DNA from: Meloidogyne chitwoodi
Lineage: Eukaryota > Nematoda > Chromadorea > Rhabditida > Meloidogynidae
Length of the DNA: 64,000 nucleotides
NCBI GenBank assembly: GCA_015183035.1
Contig: JACZZP010000001.1
Location: 744,001-808,000 of the forward strand
Direction: 5' to 3'
The notes beneath the pieces are model-generated. The model was not told the DNA's origin. It saw only the letters and a program-made list of their open reading frames with translations, and did no database searches. This document shows, piece by piece, positions 24,701-36,266 of this stretch. Position numbers and translations under genes: made by a program. How positions within the stretch are numbered: position 1 is the stretch's first letter; the number at the start of each line of letters is the position of its first letter.

Positions 24701-27700
24701 TTGTTATTATTATTATCCATTTTAAGATATAACTTTAATGGTATTCTATTAAATGATTTTGTAGAAGAAGAAAGCTTCTTTCCTTGAGCCTTTGTAATGA
24801 TATTTTTATTATTACTAGGTTGGTAAGCATTAAAATGAATGTTATCAGAAAGTTCAACTTCTTGAGTCTAAGAGAAAATAAATTTTTTTTAATATTTTTT
24901 AAATTTTTCAAGTAAAAAAGTAATAAAAATAAAAAAAAAAGAAAAACCTGATTAACATTTATTCTTCCAGGCCTTGGATCAAACGCAGGAATTAAAGCAT
25001 CAAATTGTTGACGCAAAACAAATTCATCATTCCAACCTCCGTTAGAAGTAGCCGATGATTTATTTGCACCAGAACGTATAGCACGAGCACAACCACCAGT
25101 TTCACCAGTTGTTGTTTGATTACTTACATTACTAAAAAAGAGAATTAAAATAAAAAAAATTTTTTAACATACTGATCTCCAATATTATTTCCATTATTAT
25201 TTGCTGATGATAAAATTTCTTCTTGTGAAAACATTTGACGCCAACGTTTATGTGTTTCAGAAGAACTACCACCACCAATACTACCAAATATATGATGACC
25301 TCCAAAAGCATCACCACGTTCGATTATTGCACGAATTGCAGCAAGGGCAGCTTGTGGATTTCCTGCTGCTTGACTTTAAAGAAAAAAGAAGAGAAGTTTT
25401 TTTATTGAATTTAATAATTTTAAAAATTATATATTCCCTTCCAAAACAATCAAAAATAACAAAAAAAATACGTAGATATAAATAAACCTAATAGTCTCTA
25501 ATGCAGCAACTGCTTCACTTAAAATATTTGAAGAATTAGATACTAAACTTCCATCACCAATAATAGCTGAAGTATGTGCTGTTGTATTTGTAGGAATTAT
25601 TGCTGTTGATGATTGTTGTTCAACAAATCCATTAGCTGAAGAATCATCCGATGAAATTGAAAACCCTGCATCACTTATAGCAACAGGGTCATTATTACAT
25701 TCTGCTTCAATATAATATTGATTAAGTAATTCATCATCATAAATATCATTTTCAAATTCATCTCCATCAACAAATGTTTCATCACTGGTATCACCACCTT
25801 CGATTACCTTTTTTAAAATATATATAATTAAAAATTAAATTTAATATATACTTGATTCATCATTTGTTTCAAAATATCAGTGTAACTACCGAGTTTTCCA
25901 CGAATATTGTCAACACCAGAAGAACCTGATGCTAAAAAATTAATTTAAAAAGGAAAAAATACAAATAAAAAAAACCATTTATTGCATCAGTAGAAGATTC
26001 GGTACATTCTTGTTGTTCTTCTTCTAACCGTTCATTAGATGAATCCACAGTGTGACAACGTTCTTTGGTAAATGAGTTAGTATTGAGAACAGGTTGTGAA
26101 CCACCGGTAAATGAACTTTAAAAAAATTTGAAAAATATTTTAGTTGATAAATCTAGATTATTCTAAAAAAATATTCTGAAAAGATAATCAAAAAATATCA
26201 TAATCTTCGATAATATTCTCTAATAATAATATTAACAAAAAATAATTTTGTAACCTTGCTCCAATAGAAAGTCCACCACCAACACTTTGTTGAGCAGAAG
26301 TATCCTCACTACCCTTTCTTTGATCAAATCTTCCAGGTAAATTTTCAAAAGTTGGTAGTAAAGCTCTACTACTATTAGGTTCTGGACTGCCCGATTTTGG
26401 TGTTACCATCATTGATTCTTCCGGGATGCTATAATTATGCAATAATGCTTTTGAAAGTAAATTTTCAAGTGAAGGTGTTTGATGTTTAAGTGATTCAGCA
26501 CTGGCTGCTTGGTTAAAAGAAGCAGACGAACTTGAACTACGATCAGCCTGAAAAATTTAAAATATATTAATTTTTTTAATTATTAAAAAAAATCATTCAC
26601 ATCAAGGAGATTTGTTGTTGACATTGATTTTTGTTGTACAGTTGACATTTCATTTTTTTCTGATGTTTTCTTTAAAAAAATAATTATAATATAATTTCAA
26701 AAAATTATTTACTTCAGTAACATCTTTTTGTTGTAAACTTCTTTGTGCTCTTGAAGAACCACTAGTCTTATTATTACTTGACCTTTGAGAAACACCAGTC
26801 GCTACTGACTTTTTTGAACTATTAGAAGATAATTTATTTCCACCAGCATTGTAAGAATGTCTAGGTACTTTAGCACCAAACTTTTTTTAAAGATTTATAT
26901 TTTAATATTCATAAAAATTAATAAAAACCTTGTCTAAACATTTATCACGAGAAGAAAATCCACCAAAAGGTGTTGTAATAGTAGCATTAGCTGCAGTAGT
27001 AGTACACGTCGTATCAGAAACATTATTTGAGGAAGTATTATTCTTCTTTTTTGAATCTGCTAAATTTGAAGCAGCAGTTGAAGAAACATTTGAAGCAATT
27101 TTTTCAACATATTTTGGCAATTTTCTAGCAACCTTTAATGAAGCAGCGGTAGGTGGACGAGTATAATGATGTTGATGAAGATTTGAAGTTGTTGTTGTAT
27201 TTGAATTAGTAAAATGATCGTAAAGATAAGATTTTAATGCAGCAATTGTAACTAATGGTTCTGCTTTGAGTGAACGATTTGTGCTACAAATTAAAAATAT
27301 ATTTTAAAATTAAGAAGAGGGGAGAGAACAATTTTTTTGGTGCAGATAAAAAATCATAGGTATAAAATAAAATAACAAAGATAAAATCTGGCATCAGATT
27401 CATTATCAACGTCCTGAAAAATCCCGGGGCACGGAACTGAAATGCTTGGTACAAAATAGGTTCTCTCACCAACTCTCAAAGATTCAATAATAAAATTAAA
27501 TTCCCAGATATTAAAAATAATAAAAAAATTCAAAAACACTTACATATCAACAAACTCTTTTTCGTCTTTCAAATGTCCTTTATTTTTCTTTGCATTTTCA
27601 AAGCGAAAACGAAGTCGTCTTGTTAATAGTTGGAAGCCAAAAGGCGATCCGCCTGGGCAATCATAAAGGCATTGAGGAAATTTTTCCATAGATTCTAATA

Positions 27701-30700
27701 CAAGAATTACAATTCGAACTAAAGCGCTTAAATCGCGAGGATTGAAAAAAATCTGAAAAAAAATAAAAAATAAATAAAAAATAATTAAAAAACCTGAGTA
27801 AACAAAGAAGCCAGTGTTCCTGACGGATTTGATTCAATAAGTTTAACAAGATATAAAAGTGCTGGAACAAGTCCAGAAATTGAAATTTCAAAAATAGATA
27901 ATTGACGATCATCAGAGAGAGAAGAACAAATTTTTTTGAGTATTGAAACAAACTGAGAGAAACAAAATACAAAAAATCAAAAAATAAAACCTCAGTTTTA
28001 TTCTCTTCAATAATCAATAATTCTTCGTTATCGTGATTTTCCTCCAATTCAACAATTTTTCTTGCAAAATGTCCCAAAGCTTCAGAGCATTTTTGAATAT
28101 CTTGTACAGCTTCTCGTGGTCTATTACACAACTCTTTTAAATAATTTTCCCAAATTTCTTTAGCTAACTCTCCAATTTTTTGTCTTTGAACTTCGACGCG
28201 GAAATAGCGAAGACGACGACCACCACCTCGGGCAGCCCAGCCTGTTACAAAGTCGTGACCTAAAAAAAATTTGTACATATTCTTACCAAAATTATATATG
28301 TACTGAAAAAACAAACCTAAAGTCGATTCGGCCGAGAAAACTTGTTTTTGTTGACGACTTGATTCAAAAACAAAACCTGGAAAATCATCTTTTATTGTCA
28401 TCTTTTGTTGAGATCCTTCTTTATTAGAAATTGTTAAAGTGTTTGCTTCAGATGAAGTTAAAAGCCAATTTCCAGATTCTATAGGTTTTGTTTCAGGTCT
28501 AGGAATAGATAAAATAGGACGGGAGGTAATAACACCAATTGGAACAGAAGCCTTAGCTTTTCTAATCTTTTCAAAAAATTCAGCACGAGTGTCTGCATTA
28601 TCAGCACCATATTCAGGGCTTCCACTACTATATAAAGTACTGAGACGTCCATTCATTAAAAAACGTAACCAGCCATTTGAGCCATCACTTGAAAACAAAA
28701 AATTATTAAAATTAAAAAAAAATAACAAACCTCAGCTCCAAAGCAACAGCATCACACCAAATAAATAAAGAATCATTAGCCCGAATTAATCGCCAATCAC
28801 GCCAACGATAATAAACTGAAGTAGTTAATGTCCAAACATCATCAGAACCAACAACAGCAGCAGAAGAAGGTGATGTTGTTAAAGATTGAACAATATTTTC
28901 ATCTTTTTTTGCTACCTTATTAGAATTTTCAGGTTTATCTTCTGCTAATGCAGCATCTTCAACAATTTGAACACCCAATGCCTTAAAATTAATAATTAAA
29001 AATAATCAAACGCTTCAAAAATCAACAATTTAATATTATTTCTGGTATTACTGAAGACTTTTTGGGATTTTGAGGAGATTTCTTTCATATTTTTATATGC
29101 AGAAATATTTTTCATATAATTATTTTTTTTATTTTTAAAAATATTTCGTTCCTCAAAAAATCGGAACTTGTTTACTTTAGATAACATTATCCATATGAAA
29201 ATATTTAATCGACAAAAAAGAAAAAATAAATTTTTTTCGAGTAAATTGAGTATCTAAAGTATAAATGTTTCGAAAAATTCCATACAATTTTCATTTTATT
29301 CTAATATATAAAAATATTAACCTGTGCAATAGTTGTAGCTGCTTCAACAAGATCATTATCAAACATTTGTGTATCAATTTCAACACCTTCTTCCTTTTCT
29401 TCCAAACCAATACCTTCTTCTTCAGTTTTATTTAAAATATTTTCTTCTTCTTCTTCTTTTGCTGTAGAAATTGATAAACGACATTCATCAAGAAGCTCAT
29501 TAGTTGGTGATGGTGTTATTTCATCAATTATGGCATTTGGTGCTGTAATAGTATTTAAATCTGTGGAAGGAGCTGTCGAATCAGAACGTAGGCTGATTGA
29601 AGGCGTTGAAGAAATTGATCTATTTAATTAAAAAAGTTACTCTGTAAACTGACAGGTTTATTTATCTGGGGCCGAATTCTTGCCCAGTAGTTCAAAAATG
29701 AAATCAAGGTAAGAAAAAACCCTAAGCTCTGAAAAAAAATCCCAAAAATATGTATTGACAAACCTATCATAAACTAATGGAGAAGCAGACGTAATATTTA
29801 ATTTTTCATTATTAGCAGAGTTTGAAATAAAATTAGAAGCATTGGCTAAATTATTATTATTTAGAATATTATTTTCATTTTTAGCAATCTGATCAGAATT
29901 ATTTAATTTTTCTTCAAAATTTTCTTCTCCAGTAGTTGTTTCTGCTTCCTTTGCCAAAAGTTCAATTTTTTCATAAACACCCAATTTGATAAGTTGTTCA
30001 GACCAAAATTTGGCATTTTTTAATAATAAAGATTTAATTATCTAGAAATAAAAAAATAATAATATTTTTTTCCAAACCAAAAGAGCCTGTTCCTTTGCAT
30101 CAACATTATTTTCTCCATATTCCAAAATAATTATTAAAACACCAATTAGCATTTCTACAAAACCACCACCACTGCTTTGTTGTTGATGACCAACATTTGT
30201 CGTTATATTATTATCTTTTTTTATTGAAATAACATCCAATAAGCTTTCATTGGATATATTAAAAATGCTTTTACGAATAAGGGTAAGAGTAACACGACGA
30301 ATTGCAGTTGAAAGAGAAGACTATAATAAAAATTAAATATATTTTATATTTTATTAATATTTAAAAAGGCTGAAACTTTTCAAATTTGACGGCAAAAGTG
30401 TCCACAACATTTTATAAAACAAACCGGCAGGCATATGATTAAATTTTCAAAAAAATAAATTTTCATTGACAGCTTTACGTATGCAAATGTCTATGAGAGG
30501 TTTATTTTATGCCTTCAAAATAATTAATAAAGATGCGGACAAAAATTGTTGTGGACTTTTTGCCGACAAGTGAAAAATACAATTTTTTTAGATTAAAAAA
30601 AATTGTTTATAAATTTTAAAAATGCTTATTTTTATTTAAATTTTTTTTTGATAATATAAAATATTTTTTACAAAATAAAACCTTAAAAATTGTACAAAAA

Positions 30701-33171
30701 ATTGGAAGTAATTGCTGTATAAATCGTTCAGCTAAAGAATGGTCAATATTTGTTGTTTCAACTTCTTGTTGAACATTTTCATTAACTTGTTGTTTTTCTT
30801 CTTCATTTTTCTTAGATGATTGTTTTTGCATTGATGTTATTGATGAGCTCATATAAATTCCAGGATTTTGAAGAATTTCACAAACAATTTGATGTGCATC
30901 GTCATTACGTTCACGTGCCTTATCTAATGCTGAACGACCTTCTTCCTTAAATTAAAAAAACTTAAAATGACAACCAATACACAAACATCTTGAAGATCAG
31001 GATTTGCCCCATAGCGCAAAAGGATCTTCACTATCTAAAAAAGGAAAAATACAAGTCTCTTTAAAATATTTTTTTATTTCTATACAATTTTTTAAAGTTT
31101 AATAAACCTCAGCTCGTCCAAAACAAGAAGCATAATGTAAAGAGGAAGAACGCGATCCTTTGTTTGGATCAGCACCTTTGTCACACAAGTAAATAACCAT
31201 GTCAGCCGTTCCAAAAGCAGCACACCAATTTAATAATGTTTGGCCTACATCATCTGTCATATTTGGATCAACCTTTAAAAAAATAAAAAAAATTAAAAAA
31301 AAATGCAAAAATTTTACAGATTCATTTTCAACAGCATCAATTAAAGCATCAGTGTCTCTTTGACGAATTGAGTCAATAAGACCACGATGTGCCTTATCAA
31401 TGGAGTTAGTAGCACCTTTTTAAAAAAATTTTCATTTTTATAAAAATAAATAATAAAATATTAAGAAAAACCTGTATCAGCAAAAGAACTATGTTTAGAA
31501 ATAGAAGAACGTCCCTCACAAAGTAAAACAAGGAAAAAGTCAATAAAACGAAGGCAATCCTAAAATTTATATTTAATTTTTAAAATATTTTAATAATAAA
31601 ATTTACATTTAAACATCTCTCATCTTTAGAATTGAGAACAACCCGTAGTGCAAGGACGAGTTTTGGTGAACTAAAGATAAGAAAATTTAAAAAAAATCAA
31701 AAAATTATAATTACTGAAGAATTTCAGTAGTAACAGTTGGACTGGCTTTACACAGATTTGCAAATAATGCCAAAACTGCGGAGATGAATGCAGAATTGCG
31801 TGAAAGTTCCATGGATTCAATCGAAAAATTTTCAGTCTTCAAATATTTATTTTCCTCTTTTTCAGAAAAATTAATATTTTTATGTTCTGGAGGTATAAGC
31901 AAATCAAATAAATGTGTAATTAAATTGCTATGTCTTGCCAAATCTACAGGATCCATTTGACGACGGATAAATCGTTCAGTCATTGCAGCAAAACCTTTAA
32001 AAAAATTAAAATTTAAAAAACTTAAAATATTTACATCTCAATGCACATTCAGCAATTTTTTCATCATCATGAGTAAGCAAATCACCCAAATTTTTGCTAC
32101 ATTCAGGCAAATTTGTGTCAAAAGGTTCAATTTTAGCACAAAGTTTAGTAATTACAGCCATCGCTGAATGCATTGTATCTTTGTGCAAATGGTCGTGATG
32201 ACTTAAAAAAGGTAAATTATCAATGTTAAAATAATAAAAATGAACCAAAAAACTCTTTTATGTATAAAAAGTCAAAAAACTACAAAAAACCTTATCCAAA
32301 TTAAGAAAAACCCTTAAAATTAAAAAAAACCTAATCAGGTGAAGCATTGCCTGTAAACCACCAGCATCATAAACAGCACTAGCTTCTCTTTGGCAAATAT
32401 GTTCCAAAAGTTTAACACACTGTTCGGCTAAACATAAATATTTAATCAAAAATATTTATAAATATTGAAATAACCTAAATCTTTGCTTGTTCTATCATTC
32501 ATTTTTGCAAGTAAAAGCCTATTACAAATAGCTTTAATTGCACCCTCAACTTGTGTAATTCGACGAGTACATTCATTTGAAACATCCAAATAGTAAGTTA
32601 TTGCTCGAGCTGTTACCTTTAAAAAAATTAGAGAGAAATATAAAAAGCAAAAACAGAGAACAATTTTCAAATTAATTTAGGTCTAAAAATATGTGTTCGG
32701 AAACCTAGTACTGAAGTTTAAGGTGAAAACGGGAAATACACTAAAACACCAAAGTAGGCTTTATAAGTTATTTTAGAAAGTAACTCAATGGCCTCCAGAG
32801 CCCAAAAACCAAAAATAACAACTAAGAATAAGACCCATATTTGTTAAAAATCATCCTTACAAGATTTGATATTCTTATATTATTTAAATTAAATTTCTTA
32901 GTAAAAACCTCTAAAATATTTTCAGGTGCACTTTCATCAATAAAAATACGACCCAATGCGGGAAGAAAAGTACGTGGAGGACAACTTTCAAAGCATCTAT
33001 CAATATTGTCGCTCATCAATAAAGTCTTAAATTAAAGAATTATAAAAAGAACAATATTAAAAAAACCATGCATAATTGCTCAAGTGCCATTAATTGCATA
33101 TCACGTTCATCACCTACACCCGTCTGTAGCCATTCTAATAATTCCAAACCATCAACTACGCCAGATTCCAT
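21746..33171 (-). CDS. hecd-1: HECD-1/HECTD1-type HECT E3 ubiquitin ligase, 44 exons
   Basis: All 44 predicted exons join in frame from ATG at 33171 to TGA at 21746-21748 (2591 residues; human HECTD1 has about 2610). The N-terminus ([27 protein letters not shown], then [20 protein letters not shown]) and helical repeats match HECTD1 closely. Ankyrin repeats follow at about 31.3-30.9 kb ([48 protein letters not shown]). Then come the [17 protein letters not shown] and [24 protein letters not shown] blocks. The middle (about 27.1-25.2 kb) is Ser/Asn/Gln-rich low complexity. The C-terminal HECT domain runs from about 23.7 kb ([19 protein letters not shown]) to the catalytic [13 protein letters not shown] (Cys about 2560, 21.84 kb), ending GFHLN. 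Ligases of this type build ubiquitin chains on cytosolic substrates. I could not find the SUN-like and MIB/HERC2 domains of the human protein. Introns are mostly 40-60 nt; larger ones hold repeats. Confidence 0.95.
27330..27450. repeat. degenerate relative of the 11093-11983 element, in a hecd-1 intron
   Basis: The segment contains AAAATCATAGGTATAAAAT, then AAAATCTGGCATCAGATTCA, ATCAACGTCCT and CCCGGGGCACGGAACTGAAA in the same order as related blocks of the element in F-box copy B. It lies in the 259-base intron 27284-27543. Similarity is by eye and partial. Confidence 0.45.
30375..30580. mobile_element. small MITE in a hecd-1 intron
   Basis: The inverted repeats are TTGACGGCAAAAGTGTCCAC (30387-) and, inverted near 30548-30569, TTGTCGGCAAAAAGTCCACA. 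They bracket about 140 bases inside the 361-base intron 30321-30681. No target duplication is clear and there is no coding capacity. Confidence 0.6.
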
Positions 33172-34207
33172 TAGCTTTTTTATTCAAACTTTATTTAATT
33201 GAAAAAATAATTAATAATAATGATAATTAAAACACGCGAGAGATCAAAGAATTAATAAATAGAAACGAATTTAAAAATCAATTTCAATCATTTCTCGTTT
33301 AAATATATGTTAGATTAATTTCAAAATTTTCAGCCACGATGAAATATCAACAACTTTAAACTTAATAAACAACAAAGAAATTGAGTTACTTATTGATGAC
33401 AAAATCGAAATATAAAAAGATTATAAATAGAGACCGGATTTTTATGTTTTCACATAGTTTAGCAAAAATCACGAGAATTCTTCAGAAAGTTAGACTCTTA
33501 AAAATAGAGTAGTTTACAAGGAGAGACATAAGACAGTCAGCCGTTCCTTTTTAATTAAGCGTTTGAGCGCGAATGGCACTAAAGAGATTATTCGGTGCAA
33601 TGTTTTGAGAGTTCTGAACAACTTTCCACTTTATCCACAGATATCTCAGTCAATTTTTATTAAAAAAAACGCTGAAATATGTCAAACGAGATAGGCTTTA
33701 AGCTTTCGAATGGTATATAGAATACCAAAATTAAATAGAATTTCAAGATTAAATTAGGGCGAGGATCATAACTTATGACACACTTTAAGTAATTCGTTGC
33801 TGGTTGAGCGTATGGAGAATGAAAATTTGGCCCATATGATGCATAATCAACAACTAGGGTTGTGTTATTGAATAATAAAATTTTTAAATTTTAAATAATT
33901 TATTTAAATATTTTAAAAATTCCTTTTCAATATAAATAAATTGCCCAGTGCAAAATTATATCTTTTACTATTTATTAAATGTTCTTTTTATGTTATTTTG
34001 CCCGAAAACATTTTTTAAATATTTATAATTAAGAAATGGACATTAAATATTAAAAAGTAATGACTGGGTAAATGTCCTCTTATTATTAAATAATTTCCTT
34101 ATATAAATAAAAATTTTTTTAATCATTACTTTTTTTAATATGAATAAAAAATCCAATATATTCTCATAATTTATTTTTTAATTTTTCAGAATATTTTTTG
34201 ATAAAAA
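33172..34207. other. intergenic region upstream of hecd-1
   Basis: The stretch 33530-33840 is noticeably less AT-rich than its surroundings (for example AAGCGTTTGAGCGCGAATGG and TTAGGGCGAGGATCATAACT). It may be promoter DNA of hecd-1 or an old repeat; its phrases resemble those in the inverted-repeat element near 11.5 kb, but I could not align a full copy. The rest is AT-rich. Confidence 0.35.
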
Positions 34208-36266
34208 ATGAAAGTAACAACAGTAAAACAAATTGAAGATTGTTTATTTTCTGTTAACAGTAAAGATGAAAATTTAAATAAAATTGAAGAATCAACTTCT
34301 AATTCTAAATTTATTAAAAAAGAAAATAAATTTAAATTTATTCTATTTCCTAGTTATGAAGAAAGAGTTAATATTTTAGAAGTAAAAAAGTTTTTAAAAT
34401 TAATTTAAATTTATTTATTAAGATTGATATGGAAAATACTTCTTTTAATGTTGAATCAATTAAAAATAAAGTTGATTTGGTAAATTTAAAAAAAAAATTA
34501 ATTTTTTTAAACAAAAATAAATTATTTGCCAGAAGAGATTAATAATTTTCTAAATAAAATATAAACTCATTTTCTGATAAAAATTCAAAAATCTCTTTAA
34601 ATATGGCTAATCCTCTGATTCTTAAAAATATTAAAATTTTTCTTTTTTAAGCAAGATGAAATTATAAAACAATTATTACAACAAAAATGTTCATCAAATA
34701 ATTTATTTAAATATTTTAAAAATATTCAATTTTGGATTATTTTATTTTTATTTATTTTTTGTTTTGTGAATTATTTTGTTTTTTATAAAAAAATTGAATA
34801 TTTAGAGGTAATAAATAAATATTTATTAATTTTAATAATTTATTAGAATGAACTAAAAAAGTCTGATTTGGCTCTAGAATTATTTAAAACAAATATTGCT
34901 GAAATGGCAAGGAATTTTTCTTTTAATTTTTAAAAATATTGTTTTCTAGTCTTCTGAATTTAATAAACAACTTGAGCAAACTTTTGTTCAACAATTTGAT
35001 AAAATTAACTTTTTGGAAGAAGAAAATTATAAAGCTCAAAAAGAAAGAAATTCTTTATTTGAACACTTTTATAAGGTAAAGTAATTAATTTTTAATATTT
35101 ATTTACTTTTTTATTTACTTTTTTTAGTTAAACTCTAATAAAGAACAACAATTTATAAAATTAGAACAATTAATAATTTCACTTCAACAAACTGATATTA
35201 AACAATTAAATAAAATTATAAATTTGGAAGATAAAAATGATAAAGTTGAAAGAAAAATAACTTTGTTATTTGAAAAATTTGAGAATTTTCCAAAGGTAAG
35301 TCTTAATTTGTTGTTTCTGTAATATTAGCGTTTATTCCCCTATTTTTTATATTTTCTTTTTTTCTCTGGGCGATCATCAAACCCATTTTTAAACTCTTTA
35401 AAGAAAAATAAAACAAACAGTCAATATTTAGTTATTTTTTTTTATTAAATACGTTCGTATGAATAAAAAATTGAAAAAGATTTCAAAAATTATAAAATAC
35501 ATTAAAAATATCATCAAAACCTTTTTCAGAAAGATCAATAATTGTTAAATTTTTAAGTTGTTCCAATTTTAGAATTATGTATTTAGTAAATAACTTTTTT
35601 CTATCATTCCTCTATTTATTTTATATATTAAAAAAAGATTAAAAAATTGGTTTGAAGAATTGCTAGTATTAAAAATACCATTGTCGTTCACTTTTAATTA
35701 CAATATAATATTTTTCAATTGAAATTTAAAAAAAAAGATAAATATCTAAGAAAAATAAACAAAAAATCAAATTAATTTTAAATAAAAAAAACATTTTTTA
35801 ATTTTTTAGAATTACCAATCATTTAAACAAAAACAATTAGATGATGATAATCAACCTAATTTATTTGAAAAATTAATTTCTATAATTTCAATGCTATATG
35901 ATCAATTATTGTCCATAATTTCATATTTAACTAATGTACCAAAACCTTATTGTTTTTTAATATTGCTTTATATTATTATTTCTAAAATTAATATTATTTA
36001 TAATATTCATATTAATTCTAAAATTTCAAAGGAAATTTATTCACCAATACCTTATTATCTTTTATTGTTGTTTTTTATTATTGGTTTAATTTCTATAGAT
36101 CTTTTTTTAATTTATTGTATGTACAAGGTGTTTAATTTACTACTTATTTTTATTTTTCTTTTTATTAAACATCTTTTTATTTTTTGAACAAGAAAAAATC
36201 TCTTTAACAATTTTTCAGATTATATTGTTTCGTTATTTTTATTTTTTTTTAATTAGTTTTTGTTGA
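34208..36266 (+). CDS. unrecognised coiled-coil protein with about four membrane segments
   Basis: Predicted exons 34208-34381, 34423-34479, 34652-34807, 34847-34906, 34950-35075, 35128-35295, 35810-36127 and 36219-36266 give 368 residues in continuous frame. A hydrophilic N-terminus is followed by a membrane segment (FWIILFLFIFCFVNYFVFY, about residues 109-127), a Lys/Glu/Gln-rich helical stretch likely to form a coiled coil (about 135-245), and then hydrophobic segments PYCFLILLYIIISKINIIY, YYLLLLFFIIGLISIDLFLI and the C-terminal IILFRYFYFFLIS. The exon ending at 34906 must use a GC donor (ATG followed by GCAAGG). Codon use is very AT-rich and I recognise no family. It may be lineage-specific, or some exons may be wrong. 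It is transcribed away from hecd-1. Confidence 0.5.

Noticed and set aside
27661..28728. 355-codon minus-strand ORF as a single exon
   Set aside because: It reads through four short hecd-1 introns that lack stops. The HECTD1 family alignment requires the intron-removed version.
28439..28768. 109-codon plus-strand ORF
   Set aside because: It is antisense to hecd-1 exon 17, whose frame is strongly conserved; the plus-strand frame is a shadow.
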